From: Desmodesmus armatus
Taxonomy: Eukaryota > Chlorophyta > Chlorophyceae > Sphaeropleales > Scenedesmaceae
NCBI GenBank assembly: GCA_007449985.2
Contig: VIIQ02000027.1
Span: forward strand, 212,554-276,553
Direction: 5' to 3'
Length of the DNA stretch: 64,000 nt
Under the pieces are notes generated by a model, which searched no databases, was not told where the DNA came from, and was given only the letters and a program-made list of their open reading frames with translations. This document shows positions 12,252 to 22,800 of this stretch, in pieces. The position numbers were made by a program, and so were the translations under genes. How positions within the stretch are numbered: the stretch's first letter is position 1; each line of letters begins with the position of its first letter.

Positions 12252-13130
12252 GGCTGCCTGGAAAGCTCCACTACAGGTCTAAGTGTGTGAAGTCCCTATC
12301 CAGCATGCCTCACAGCTTGCCGGGTGGCTCCATGAATCAAAGCTCTGACAACAGCAGCAGGGGGCAACTGCCCCAACCTCCTGCCTGACAGACTGACCTC
12401 GAAGGACGGGCTCAACAGACTACGAAGAAGTAAGATATTAGAGATCAGATAAGGTCAGAACGTCGAAGATCGAGTTGCTTCACAGTTGCCTAGAGAGCTG
12501 CAGAGCGGGCCCGTGGGTGGCAAAGTTGTGTTTTGACGATGCGCTGCAGAGGCTTTCACACAACGTTATGTTTGATCAGCAATCAGATGGACACGTCAGA
12601 TGGACCTGTCATCACATATCGGTGCAAGTCCCAGTTCAGTCATCGCTGTAGCCGACACAGACAGAGCCCACAGAATGGCCTACAGTGTGCTTCAATGAGA
12701 ATTTATTCCTTTCAGAGGGTTTCAGGTTTTTTGCTAAGGACATGCCCTTCCTTCACTTACACCTGGGGCCAGCTGACGGCCAGGCTGGCCCAGTAAGTGC
12801 ATGGTGGTGTCAACTCTGCACCAGAGAGCCAGGGTGCAGTATGCGGACCGGTCCTAATCTTGGTGGCTGCTGCTTTTGGCAGCCTGGCGGCCGCCGCAAC
12901 AGCACACCACACACGCATCTGTCATCCGTGAATTCATCCGTGCCGTTGCATGTGGACCCTGTGACAGGCGGTTCACGAGCAAGCAGTCCGGATCATGCGA
13001 TGCGCTTGTGCTGCATACTGTCATGCCCATCATGCTGCAGCGCAAGCCAGGCCCACAACGTCCTTGAAAATGCACAAATGTGATTCTGGCAACAAGCACC
13101 ACCACACAGGCACTCGCTCCAAAGAAACAA
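12252..13130. other. Intergenic region, no supported gene
   Basis: Upstream of the EDPR-motif gene and before the left edge of the first MED27/partner repeat unit. Only short random frames are present. It probably carries the promoter of the gene to its left. Confidence 0.5.
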
Positions 13131-13774
13131 CACAGACACTGACAAGAGTGCTCACACCTTTGACCACCAAAGAGGAAAAAGCAGGTTGAACACACAGCTC
13201 GGATGCATTTCATCACATCAACATGCTGCCACACGCTCTGCATTGACACTAAAATCCGAGTCTTGATCCAACCAACAGCTTACCCCCCTACAATTCAATC
13301 CTGTACTCCTCTGCAGCAGAGTTGTATTCTAAGACATGCTGCGGTACCACTGTCTGAGACAGCAGGAGCAGAGGCTCACTGCAGATTGGAGGCTACGCAG
13401 TGGTGTCCAGCCAGTTCTAAATGGCCACCGAGCTTCTCAACCCTGGCCCCTAGAAGCAGGGTGGATCAACCAACACCTTCGCGGCAGGATACATCATGTG
13501 CACAAAAAACGCTAATCACAAAAGCAGGCTTTGACTCAGTCAACAAGCAGAGCTCCTGCACAAGCCACTTTGCTAACACACACAGCGGGGCCCTTGTCTC
13601 CCATGAGTGCCCCAAAACCCCACCCTAGCCGCACTGCAGGATCCACCACACAAGCCCTAGGGCGATGACATCCGTACAACACGCCCTGATGCAGTCCACC
13701 CACAGCAGCCTCCCACTGCCGCGGTCCCCACAATGTCACTCATTGAATTGAAGGGGAAAAACCAGCACAGCCGC

Positions 13775-15661
13775 TCAGTGCATGGCAGCGTCAGCAGCCT
13801 GCCCCTGAGGGGCCTTACGCTGCTTGAGCTCCCAGAAGCCCTTCAGCATGCGCAACTGAGCATTGGTGTTGAGCATGGCAAAGGGTACATGTGTATCACC
13901 TGTGGTTGCTGGCCCTGCACTTGACTGCACCCAAGCCTTCCACAGAGCGAGGCTGGTGCCGGCGCCTGGGCCACCACCTGTATACACACCTGGCACCACA
14001 CCGCCCTCAGCACGGCTGCTGCACGATGCCGCAAACATGGCGATGCCCTTGCTGTTCAACTGGGAGACAGGCACGTTGCGTAGCTTTGCGCTGGCCATGG
14101 TGAGCTCAAATTCTGCGGGCCAAGGCTTGGAGTGAGCGTGCTGCTGCTGCTGCTTCGGAAGGTTCTTCATAGCGGATGCTGCAGCTGCTGTGGCATGGAT
14201 GGCTGTGCTGAGGCCTGGAAAGCTGCCTGCCTTCATGGATGTTCCGGTGCCTGCTGCAGCTGGACCACCCCTGCTGATCTGCTGGTCCAGTGCTGTCAGC
14301 AACACCATCCGGGGTGTCATTGTGCTGCGCGCTGCGTACCCAGGCTGCTGCACTGTACCCAGCTTTGCCTGCTGTCCTGCACACACACTGCCCTGCTTGG
14401 CCCTGCCTGGCCCCACCTGTTCATCCAACTGTCCCACCAGTTGAGTCAGTTGGCCGTTCAGCTCACGCAGTCCTGAATGTTGGTCTGCTGTCAGGCTGGA
14501 GGCATGCATGGACTGGGTGGAAGCCACCAACAGCTGGGCTGCTGCTGCCAGATGGTGCAGGAGCTGCTCAAGGGGGCCTGCAGTTGTTGTGGATGCTGTA
14601 GGTGCGCCTGACCTTGGAGCTGGTGCTGGTGCTGATGTTGGTGCTGATGCTGGTGCTGATGTTGGTGCCGATGCTGGTGCTGACGTTTTCGGCACGGGTG
14701 ACTGGTCAACATCATGTCCTGATCCTGTGAAGGGCTCCTGGGGCTGTTCAGGGTGTCCTGTGGGGGCACCCATGTCTGCCTGGCATACTGTAGGGTTGGT
14801 GCAACCACCCTGCACGGCACCAACAGGCAGACAATGCCTCACACGCAGCACACCCCCTGCAGCAGCATGCTTGATTGGCACACTAGTACTATGGCTCGTC
14901 ATGTTGGCTACATGCGCATGCAGAGTGTGGCATTCACCTCATGACAGCGCCGCAACAATGAACTGTAGCCACTCATCACAAACATGCACAACACTACTTG
15001 CACAACTACCCCATTGCAGGTAATTACATTACAACCCGCCAGGAAAAAACCAGTAGAGCCGGGCAAAGTTCATGCGTACAGCAGGGCGTGCTGACCAGTG
15101 ACCTGCAGAGGCTGCTGGCAGTATTCGCTGCATCATGGTTGGCAACCACACCTGAGGAGCTCCTGCAGTGTCCAACTCTGTTGGTGCCTCAGCACGGGCC
15201 TTCTTGGCTGCAGGAGACCCAAGGGCCGCTTCAAGGGCCCCGTCAATGAAGGCTGTCACCTCAACATCATCCTGCAATCACAGTCAGCACAGGCAGACAC
15301 ATGGGTGACGAGTGTTGTGCTCTTTCCGCACTGCGGCACAATTCTGGCCTTGGCCATGACCTGACTGTGGGCAGCACTGATATCTGCACACAGTGTCAGA
15401 GCAACAAGACAAGTGAGCTGGGCTATAGCCATAATATGAATGCGTTCTATGAGCAGCAACAACAGCTTCTTGGATGTTGCAGCGATGGCATTCCATGGTT
15501 GGCAATTTGGTTGGCAGTTAAGCTGATTGTTGTGCTGCGTGCTGGCGGTCTTGTTGCTGTTGCAGCAAGCCCAGTACCTGCTGGACCACGTCTCCTTGTT
15601 CAGTGATGTCAACAGCAACTTCGTGTTGTCGCTTTCTTTTGTGAGGGGCGGGGGACGTCAT
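13775..15661 (-). CDS. MED27-partner gene, copy 1 (intact, function unknown)
   Basis: Three exons, 15578-15661 (ATG 15661), 15080-15271 and 13775-14809, give 28+64+345 codons (436 aa plus stop) with GT-AG borders and no internal stop. Residues about 7-13 (HKRKRQH) and a later AAKKARAE look like nuclear localisation signals. A conserved piece (APQVWLPTMMQ) sits in exon 2. Exon 3 begins with Pro/Ala/Ser low-complexity sequence containing an Ala-Pro-Thr-Ser repeat, then a helical Gln/Leu-rich region (LEQLLHHLAAAAQLLVAS). It ends in a conserved C-terminal block (VPVSQLNSKGIAMFAA, LWKAWVQSS, LRMLKGFWELKQRK). I do not recognise the family. It is divergent to MED27 in all three units, so the pair may share regulation. 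This is the only copy that still reads through to the conserved C-terminus. Confidence 0.7.
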
Positions 15662-16344
15662 GCTGTATTCAAGGTCAGCAGTAGCCCACTTTGCTGTGTC
15701 ACCGCCTGTGCCTGGCCCTTGGAACTGGCTTAGCTGTCAAGATGCGTCGTGCTGGGAACTTTAGATGCCAGTATGACGTCCAGGCAGCCTTGTTCTGTCT
15801 TGGGGCGAGTGGACTGCACACCAGCAAAACTGAGCAGCACTGCTGTGATGTGCAACTGACAACCCGTGTCTCAGGTGCCCACGTCGCTGTGAGTAAAAAG
15901 TGTGATACAAGAGTGTGTATCGACTGATTCGGATGCCAAGCCGTCGTGGGGAGCAGCACTGGACACCTGTCAGTGTGTTTGTAACACAGGGTGTAAGCAA
16001 GACCCTTGAACACGTTTGAAGAAGCCACAATCACAACGTCGGTGCTTGTGTATGGAGCTTGAATTTTGAGTGACGCACATCGACGGCAGCAGGATGGATG
16101 CCATCACCATCTTGGACAGTGCCTTGGATCAGACTGTCTTTCCTCCTGGGAAACTTTCCTCCTGGAAACTTTGCAGCAGTCGATTCGCTTTAACGGGCGC
16201 ATTTGTTTTCAGTACTATTACGCTCTATAAGTTAAGTAATAACTTGTTTTCAGTACTATTACGCTCTGTAGTCAATCTAACAGTCAACCTCTAACTGTCA
16301 GGGTCGTCTTTGACAAGTTGACCCTGCTGCAGGTGTGTCCTCTG

Positions 16345-17260
16345 CTATACTCCATATGACTTCATATGACTCTGCCACAGTGTTACACAAGACCCAGGTA
16401 GCAGCAACTCTTCTGCCACAGCACCCACTGCACCCCTGCCACTGCACAGGGCGACTTTCCGTGCATCAACCTCTGCGCACAGTTCGTGAGCTTGGGTGGA
16501 GCACTGGCAAGCAACCACCGCCATTGCTGCTGCTGCTGCTGCTTCTGCTCTGGCTGCTCTGGCTGCGTTTTCTCTCTGGATTGCTGCTGCTGCAGCGGCA
16601 GCTGCTGGTGGTGGGAATGCTGCTGTTGCTCTTGCCGCTCTCTGGACTGCTGCTGCTCCAGCGGCAGCTGCTGGTGCTGGCAATGGACGTGCTGCTGGGG
16701 GTGCGAATACTGCTGCGCTGGCTGCTGCGGCTGCGTGTGATGGTGCTGGTGGGGGTGGTGGGGGTGGTTGCGGCACGACTTGCGTGTTGACGGTTGTGTA
16801 CAGCTGAAAACTGCTGTTTCCCTTCCGGTACCGTTCTGGGCACCACTTCACATTGACTTCTGTCACCGTGACAGTGGTACCATCCTGCAGCAAGAATGCC
16901 GTTTTCTGTTTAGGTCCTGCAAGTATGTTGTTCCAACCAACTGTCGACGAGGTTACAATGCACTGGTATGCTTGTGCATTTCACCCACCTGCAGACTTGC
17001 TTTCAAGTTGTCCACCTTGGCAGCATCAAAGCAGAACAAGCCTCTCGTGCAGCTGTCATCCATGCAGTCAGCCACTTCCACCACCAAAAATGTGCTTGGC
17101 GATGTGAATTTACGGCTGGATACAACGTTGCATAGCACACTGCAGCTCCGTTCCCAATTGTTCACGTCAGCGACATTGAGATGCATGGTGTACGCTGTTG
17201 ATGCACTTGTTGTGGTTGTGAGGATGTCAGGCCTTGCAGCATGTCGCAATTTGCATGTAG
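16345..17260 (-). CDS. OB-fold / RPA-like protein encoded antisense in the Fanzor element
   Basis: Two exons are visible: the 3' exon 16345-16884 (stop at 16345) and an upstream exon from about 17250 to 16989, joined in phase by CAG|GTGGGT and CTGCAG|GATGG. The joined product reads as a single OB fold of the RPA70 kind: a W-then-beta strand (VNNWERSCSVL), FLVVEVADCMD, GLFCFDAAKVDNLKASL, then DGTTVTVTEVNVKWCPERY and SSFQLYTTVNTQVV. In RPA folds these are the strand 1, strand 2-3, linker and strand 4-5 positions. A Pro/Ala-rich tail of about 120 residues follows. The true start is not resolved; no in-frame ATG was placed. It would bind single-stranded DNA. RPA-like proteins are common passengers of some eukaryotic transposons. 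Confidence 0.5.
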
Positions 17261-18042
17261 ACTCGCGTGTCTGACTAGCACGTCAGCATGTCGGACTGCG
17301 ACGGTGGAATGCTGTCGGAACGTCACTTCAGGACCACAGAATGCAGCACTATGGCGACGCAGCTCTCTTATCGCCAATTGTCATTGTATTCCATCAAAAT
17401 AAGCAGTTCTCGCTTACATTCACCAAAATGCCAGCGTGATACGCTCAGCGCGTGTCTTGACAGCAAGTCGATCGCACAATAATCAAGCACCGTGTTGAAA
17501 CGAACAGCCGCTGGTTCTGTTGAACAATCGGTGCCGTTTTTGCACGCGTTGAGTGAGTGTGCGGTGAGTTGCATGGCAGCAGTGGTGTGGCAGTCTGAAT
17601 GCACTAGTTTAACTGCAGTGCAACAGGAGACACAACTTCAACCTGTATACAGCTGATGCCCCGAGTAGCGCAATACACTCAATTACACTGTCTACTCTCG
17701 TTGCCCCTGCAGGACCTTTACTGTCCCAAGAGAGCGCGAGAACATGGCCTGGTGTTCATTTGCATTTGGCCATGCGCCGCAGCAAGCACTGCATGCAGGT
17801 GGGGTGGATAAGACCATTGATTCCGTAAGGGAGGGAAAGCCATGCGATTGGATCAGAAGTGACCATGGAGGGCTGGAGAGGGTGTGGGTTGTTTGGATTG
17901 GCTTGACGGGTTGTGCGGTGCTCGTAGCCTGTTGCCCCCCCCCCTTCCCCACCACACCACTGGTGATGGCATCCCCAAGGGGGCCTGTGGGACACCGTCA
18001 TCAACCAGACAACTCCACCCGCTATAGTGAGAATGTAAACAG

Positions 18043-18357
18043 ATGCTCAGAATGCACCCCTGCTTGTTGGATGCTCTGTGTGCCTCACCCTCCCGCGCAC
18101 AGGTTTTACCTCCAGATGGCAAGCATTGCATTGCTGCTGAGGAGGCATACCTCATGCATCCGCCGCCCATAGGCAAGTCCAGGGCAACTGGAGAAGCCAA
18201 GTCTAGGGACAATGGCAAGCCCCTGCCCATGCGCCAGCGTGGACGCCACGGCACTACTGCGCGCTACTGTGGTGTGTGCAGTGAGCCGTGGCTGTTCACC
18301 CCACGTGCTAACCTGCGGCAAGTGCAGCAGCAGCATTGTGTCCTTGCTGACCACACC

Positions 18358-18389
<32 letters not shown>

Positions 18390-19788
18390 AAAGTGGCCCA
18401 GTTTGGGGCCAGCACAGCCCGTGGCAGTGCTACCCCCGTGTGTGCCTAGCAGTAACGGAGACTTGGCACAGCAGCGCTACTCTAGACTGGCGGCATCTGC
18501 TGACAGTCCAAAGCTGTCTGCAGCGAAGGCACTGCTGCATCAGAAGGAGGATCAGTCTCATTGCAGGCAGCGTCCTCGTGTGCGTCAGCCAGCAGTAGTA
18601 GTACCAGCAACAGCCAGCCGGGTGTCAGCGGCGCCCACAAAGCCAGCAGCAGCAGAAGCACACACCATCGTGTCGTCAAATCGCTTCTCTGTGCTGCTGC
18701 ATGATGCGCCAGCAGACGAGGAGGCGATGGACACTGCAGACGCCTCCGCATGTCCGGCACAGCAGTGCAGCACACCCAAGCAGCAGCAACAGCAGCAGGC
18801 ACCCCGGCAAAAAACACCGGCAGCCGGCAGGTTGCAGCGGTCACGTCCTGCCCAGAGTAACCCTTCTGCTTGCAGTGGTGACCCCACCACAGCTGTGCAT
18901 GGGCGATGTTGCCACAGGAAGCCAACCTGCGGCTGTCCCGTGGCGCAGCAGTCTGCCAGCACTGGGCGCCAACTGGGAATGGTTGTGGCGCTGTTGCTGC
19001 TTGTGGCTGGCCTAGGGGTGTTTGCTTCTACTACAGCAGCTTCAGCAGACATCGCTTTTACAGGCTATTACACCGTGCCAGGTTTTGGTGTTTTGGTGGT
19101 TGGCAACAGCAATGCAAGCCACGACTGGTACTGGTGTGTCACAGCTTGTGTTATATGTTCTGTGGTGTTTGCATGGGTTGCAATAGGCCCGTGCAAACGG
19201 CCTCTGGCGTGTGCTCTCTGCATGCGTCAGTGGCGTCGTGCAAGGCACCTTGGCCGTGGCCTCATGCGTCGGTTGCAGCAGCTCTGTATGCGTGGTTTTG
19301 TGTGCATTGTGTTGATACGCGGTTTATTGGGTGTGGTTGCTGGGCTTGATTGTTTGGTACAAAATGGACTGCGTTCTGTGCATCTTGCTGTGTTGATGGG
19401 CGGCCCTGCAGCTTGTGCAATCGTTCTGCTTATATTTGCATGTTTGAGGGCTGCCTGTATTCATTTGAAACATAGTCATGTGGTGTTGCTCTATAACTGC
19501 ATCATACTCTGTTTGACGTGCATGGGTGGTGGCATCCTGTACGGTTGTTGTGTGCGGGCATTAGAACTTGTCGTAGTTGGATACTGCTTGTGGCAGTGGT
19601 CAGACAGACCTGCACTCTTTGCACTGGTCAGCTGCTGGAGGACTTGGGACACGCCCAACAGCCGTTGTGCTTCCATGCACGGCTCCTGGCCAATGGCTAT
19701 ATGCAGTGGGGCTTCGAGTGAGTGTGTAGGCTCCTATGCTTTGCCTGCCACAGCTGGATTGCAACCCAGCCTGATTGCCCAAAATTAG
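18043..19788 (+). CDS. Unknown element ORF: Gln-rich N-terminus with Cys motif, multi-pass membrane C-terminus
   Basis: Open for 581 codons from an ATG at 18043; an AG acceptor at 18103 suggests an upstream exon. Features in order: a Cys motif (RYCGVCSEPW followed by HC about 20 residues on), a poly-Gln run from a CAG repeat (about 18361-18389), a disordered Gln/Pro/Ala region with NRFSVLLHD, a second Cys cluster (RCCHRKPTCGCP), and about six hydrophobic segments between 18970 and 19620 such as MVVALLLLVAGLGVF and ACAIVLLIFACL. The membrane half is T/G-rich, so it could instead be a fortuitously open intron that links the N-terminal half to the Fanzor exon, whose acceptor is at 19889. No family was recognised. 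Confidence 0.5.
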
Positions 19789-19889
19789 ATGACACATGAG
19801 CACATCAGCATACAGTGTGCGTTGATGCCAGCGCCATGCACTTCTCCACTCACAATTTGTGACTGCCGTCTGCTGCCTGTTGCCGCAGG

Positions 19890-22800
19890 ATCTGGTCTGG
19901 CCGCAGGACACCCCCACCCGGCTTGTCTACACAAGATGTCGTCGGCGAACTGACAGAGTTGCTGACGCCTACAAGAAGGAAGCCACGCACCGTGGATACC
20001 GAGAGCGAACACCTTTTCTTTGCGGCACTGAAGGCCGTGACAGTTGTGCCAGGGGCGCAGGCTCCACTGCGGTATAAACTGCCAGAAGCCTTCGAATTCT
20101 ACGTGCGTGAGGTGTGGCAGGTCGAACACCGCTGTGTGTTGCCGCATTGTGTGTCGGGCCGTGTTGCTAATGCATGGTTGACTGCATTGGCACAGTCCAT
20201 GGCACAAAACCATGGCCAGCATGTGCTCAACCTGCCATTGCGCATCAAACGCCTGGTCAAGGCTGTGGTCTTGTGTGCATTCTGCACGGCTGGCCTGCCA
20301 AGGCCAGGCCGCAAGCAGTTTGGTGTGTTGGCTCGTGGCATGTCGGATGGGTTGCTCAAGGGTGATGCACTGTCCGTGTTTGCAGCACATGTTTTTGAGC
20401 AGCAGCCTGGCCAGCAGCAAGCTGACGAGCAGCGTGTTGTGCTTGCTGCTTCTTTGCTTAGTGCTCCTGTGCACCATTGCATCAGCAGGCTGCAGCAGCA
20501 ACGCCTTGCACAACAGCCTGCTCAGCAGACAGACCAGGATTACCTACTGCCTGTGCAGCAAGGCACAAACACCATGAACTATATGCATGCACGCATCATA
20601 GAACTTGTGCAGGCTTGCAGTGTCATGCGGGCATCAGTGATGTTGCTGAAGGACACACTCTTTGCTGTTCAGCCATGCTCCACACAGGAGATGGTTGCAG
20701 TTGCAATGCAAGCGTCTCAAACAGCTCACCGCATCTGCGACTGGGCCGCGCACTTGCATGGCATGGCAGCACATCTTGTACCGAGCACACCAGACAATGT
20801 AGCCATTGTGTCACACCTGTTGGCTGTTAGCAGGCAGTCTCTTGGCGTATACAACCAGCTACAGCGCATTCAGCTCGTGGGTCATGTGACGGGGCCTGTG
20901 TCCCATGCTGGTATTTTGCACGCCCGTTCGGCGTCTGCTTTTGCACTAGAAGGCAGCAACAATGCATGCCTGCATGTCAGCACCGCATGTGCCTACATCA
21001 ACAGCCTTGCAACAGCAACGACAGTGGCAGATGCGGCAGTGGCAGGAGAGGCAGTAGCAGCAGCACAGGCTGCTGCACCGCCCCCAAACACAGCCGCCAT
21101 ACCTATCGTATGCGGTCCTGCCACGCTTCCTATCAACACCCCAACACGCCGCGACCCAGAAACAACAGCAGCACGCACCTTCACCAGCGCGTTGGTGCGT
21201 GATGTAGGGTGTGGGTTGCAGGCCACGCAACATGCCTTGCGCTGTGCTGTTGACCGCCGCAAGCTGGCGGCGGTTGCAGAGTGTGTGCGGAGTGAGGAAC
21301 TGGCAGGTCAGCTCCACGCAACCCTGACTTCTACTTCCTCCGGCGATGCTGCAGCTGCCCTGCTGGCCCCCTTGGCCAGGCTTTGCAGCAGCGTGTTGAA
21401 CCATAGTATGCTGCGGCGTGGGCATGTCGTGCTACAGTATGCGGACCTACTGACGAAGCGGGACAGGCTGCATGCAGCACTTCAGCAGCGTCCACAGGGC
21501 CGTCCGCCACCCCCGAAGCAGGCGCAGACCCGGCAGCAGCAGCGACAGCAGCGGCAGAGAAGGGGGCAGGGGCAGGCTGGTGTAACTACTGTGGTGCTGC
21601 CGCCTTTGGCACGCGCACACCGCCAATCGCGGTGTGCTGCAGACAAGGCCAGCGCTGCAAGGAAGTACAGCGCGGCACAGACGGCCAGGAATGACTTGCA
21701 GCGTGTCCAGGATGCCTTGTTTGCGCGACTGCGCCAGCTGGCTGCCCCCTCTAACCTGCCCTTGCCAACCTCTTTGCAGCTGCGGCAGTGCTTAACGCAG
21801 TTGCGCCGTGCTGTGTGCCTCCTGGACACATGTGAGGCAAAGCTAGTCGAGGCAGCAGTGACAGCAGAGCGCTTGCGCGGCGAGGCGGCTGCAGTTGTTG
21901 CTGGCCAACCACACAGTCAGCAGGGACATCAGCCGAGCGAGGCGGCAGTGAGGGAGGCATGTGCATCTGCGCGTTTGTGCATGAGGTTGGCTTTGGATCA
22001 CGCCCGTTTGGTGGTGCCCGTGTTAGGTGCGTGCCCGGATGCGCCAGTTGTGCCTGGGTTTGGAGTGTGGGCTACCACCCCTGACACGCAACTGAACGAG
22101 TGCGGTGACGAGGCCCGTAGTGTGTGGCAGTGGGTTATGGGCATGTGTCTGCAATTGCTATTGTTACTGGCTGTAGACGCCGATGCCGGGAGTGCAGCTG
22201 CAAGTGCTCCATCCCGCGCGCCAGCACCGGGATTGTTGAAAGGCGTGTTGCAGCAAGTCAACAAGATAGAGGCTCAGTGGCGCTCTTGTCGCACTGCATT
22301 GCAACGCCTCCCACATAGCATGACGCCGCATCCTCATTATGGTTTTACACATTTGCACTTGACACCCACACTATTGGGTTTCCTCAGAAAACATCTGTCC
22401 GGCATGAGTCCCGAGGCACGCAATGATTGGCGGGTGTGGCGGCGGCAACAGCGTGGTGTTGACCCACTACCCGTGCCTGGTGTTGACACTGTTGATGTCA
22501 TCTGCGATGGTGCTGTAGAGGACATCCTCGAGAACAAGGATTTATTTAGTTTGTTGTTTGACCTTGACCGCTTGAGGGTCTTGTGTGGGGAGGGAAGGCC
22601 CAGTGGGAGACGCAGCTTTGCAAACCACCTTAGCACTGACTGTGTGTCGTTGCATGTGCATGCGACACACAACAAAGACGAGCGTGCCACCAGAAGCGCG
22701 GTCAGGTCTCTTGATGGACAGCAAAAGGCTCGCAGGGCCCGGCAGCGCGTGGCCGAGGCAGCTGCCCTGGACCATGCCCGGCAGGCCGTGGGCAGGGCAA

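Noticed and set aside
19923..19925. Start of the Fanzor protein at a TTG codon
   Set aside because: Non-ATG starts are not expected here; the frame is open upstream and preceded by a good AG acceptor, so an upstream exon or the ATG at 20199 is more likely.
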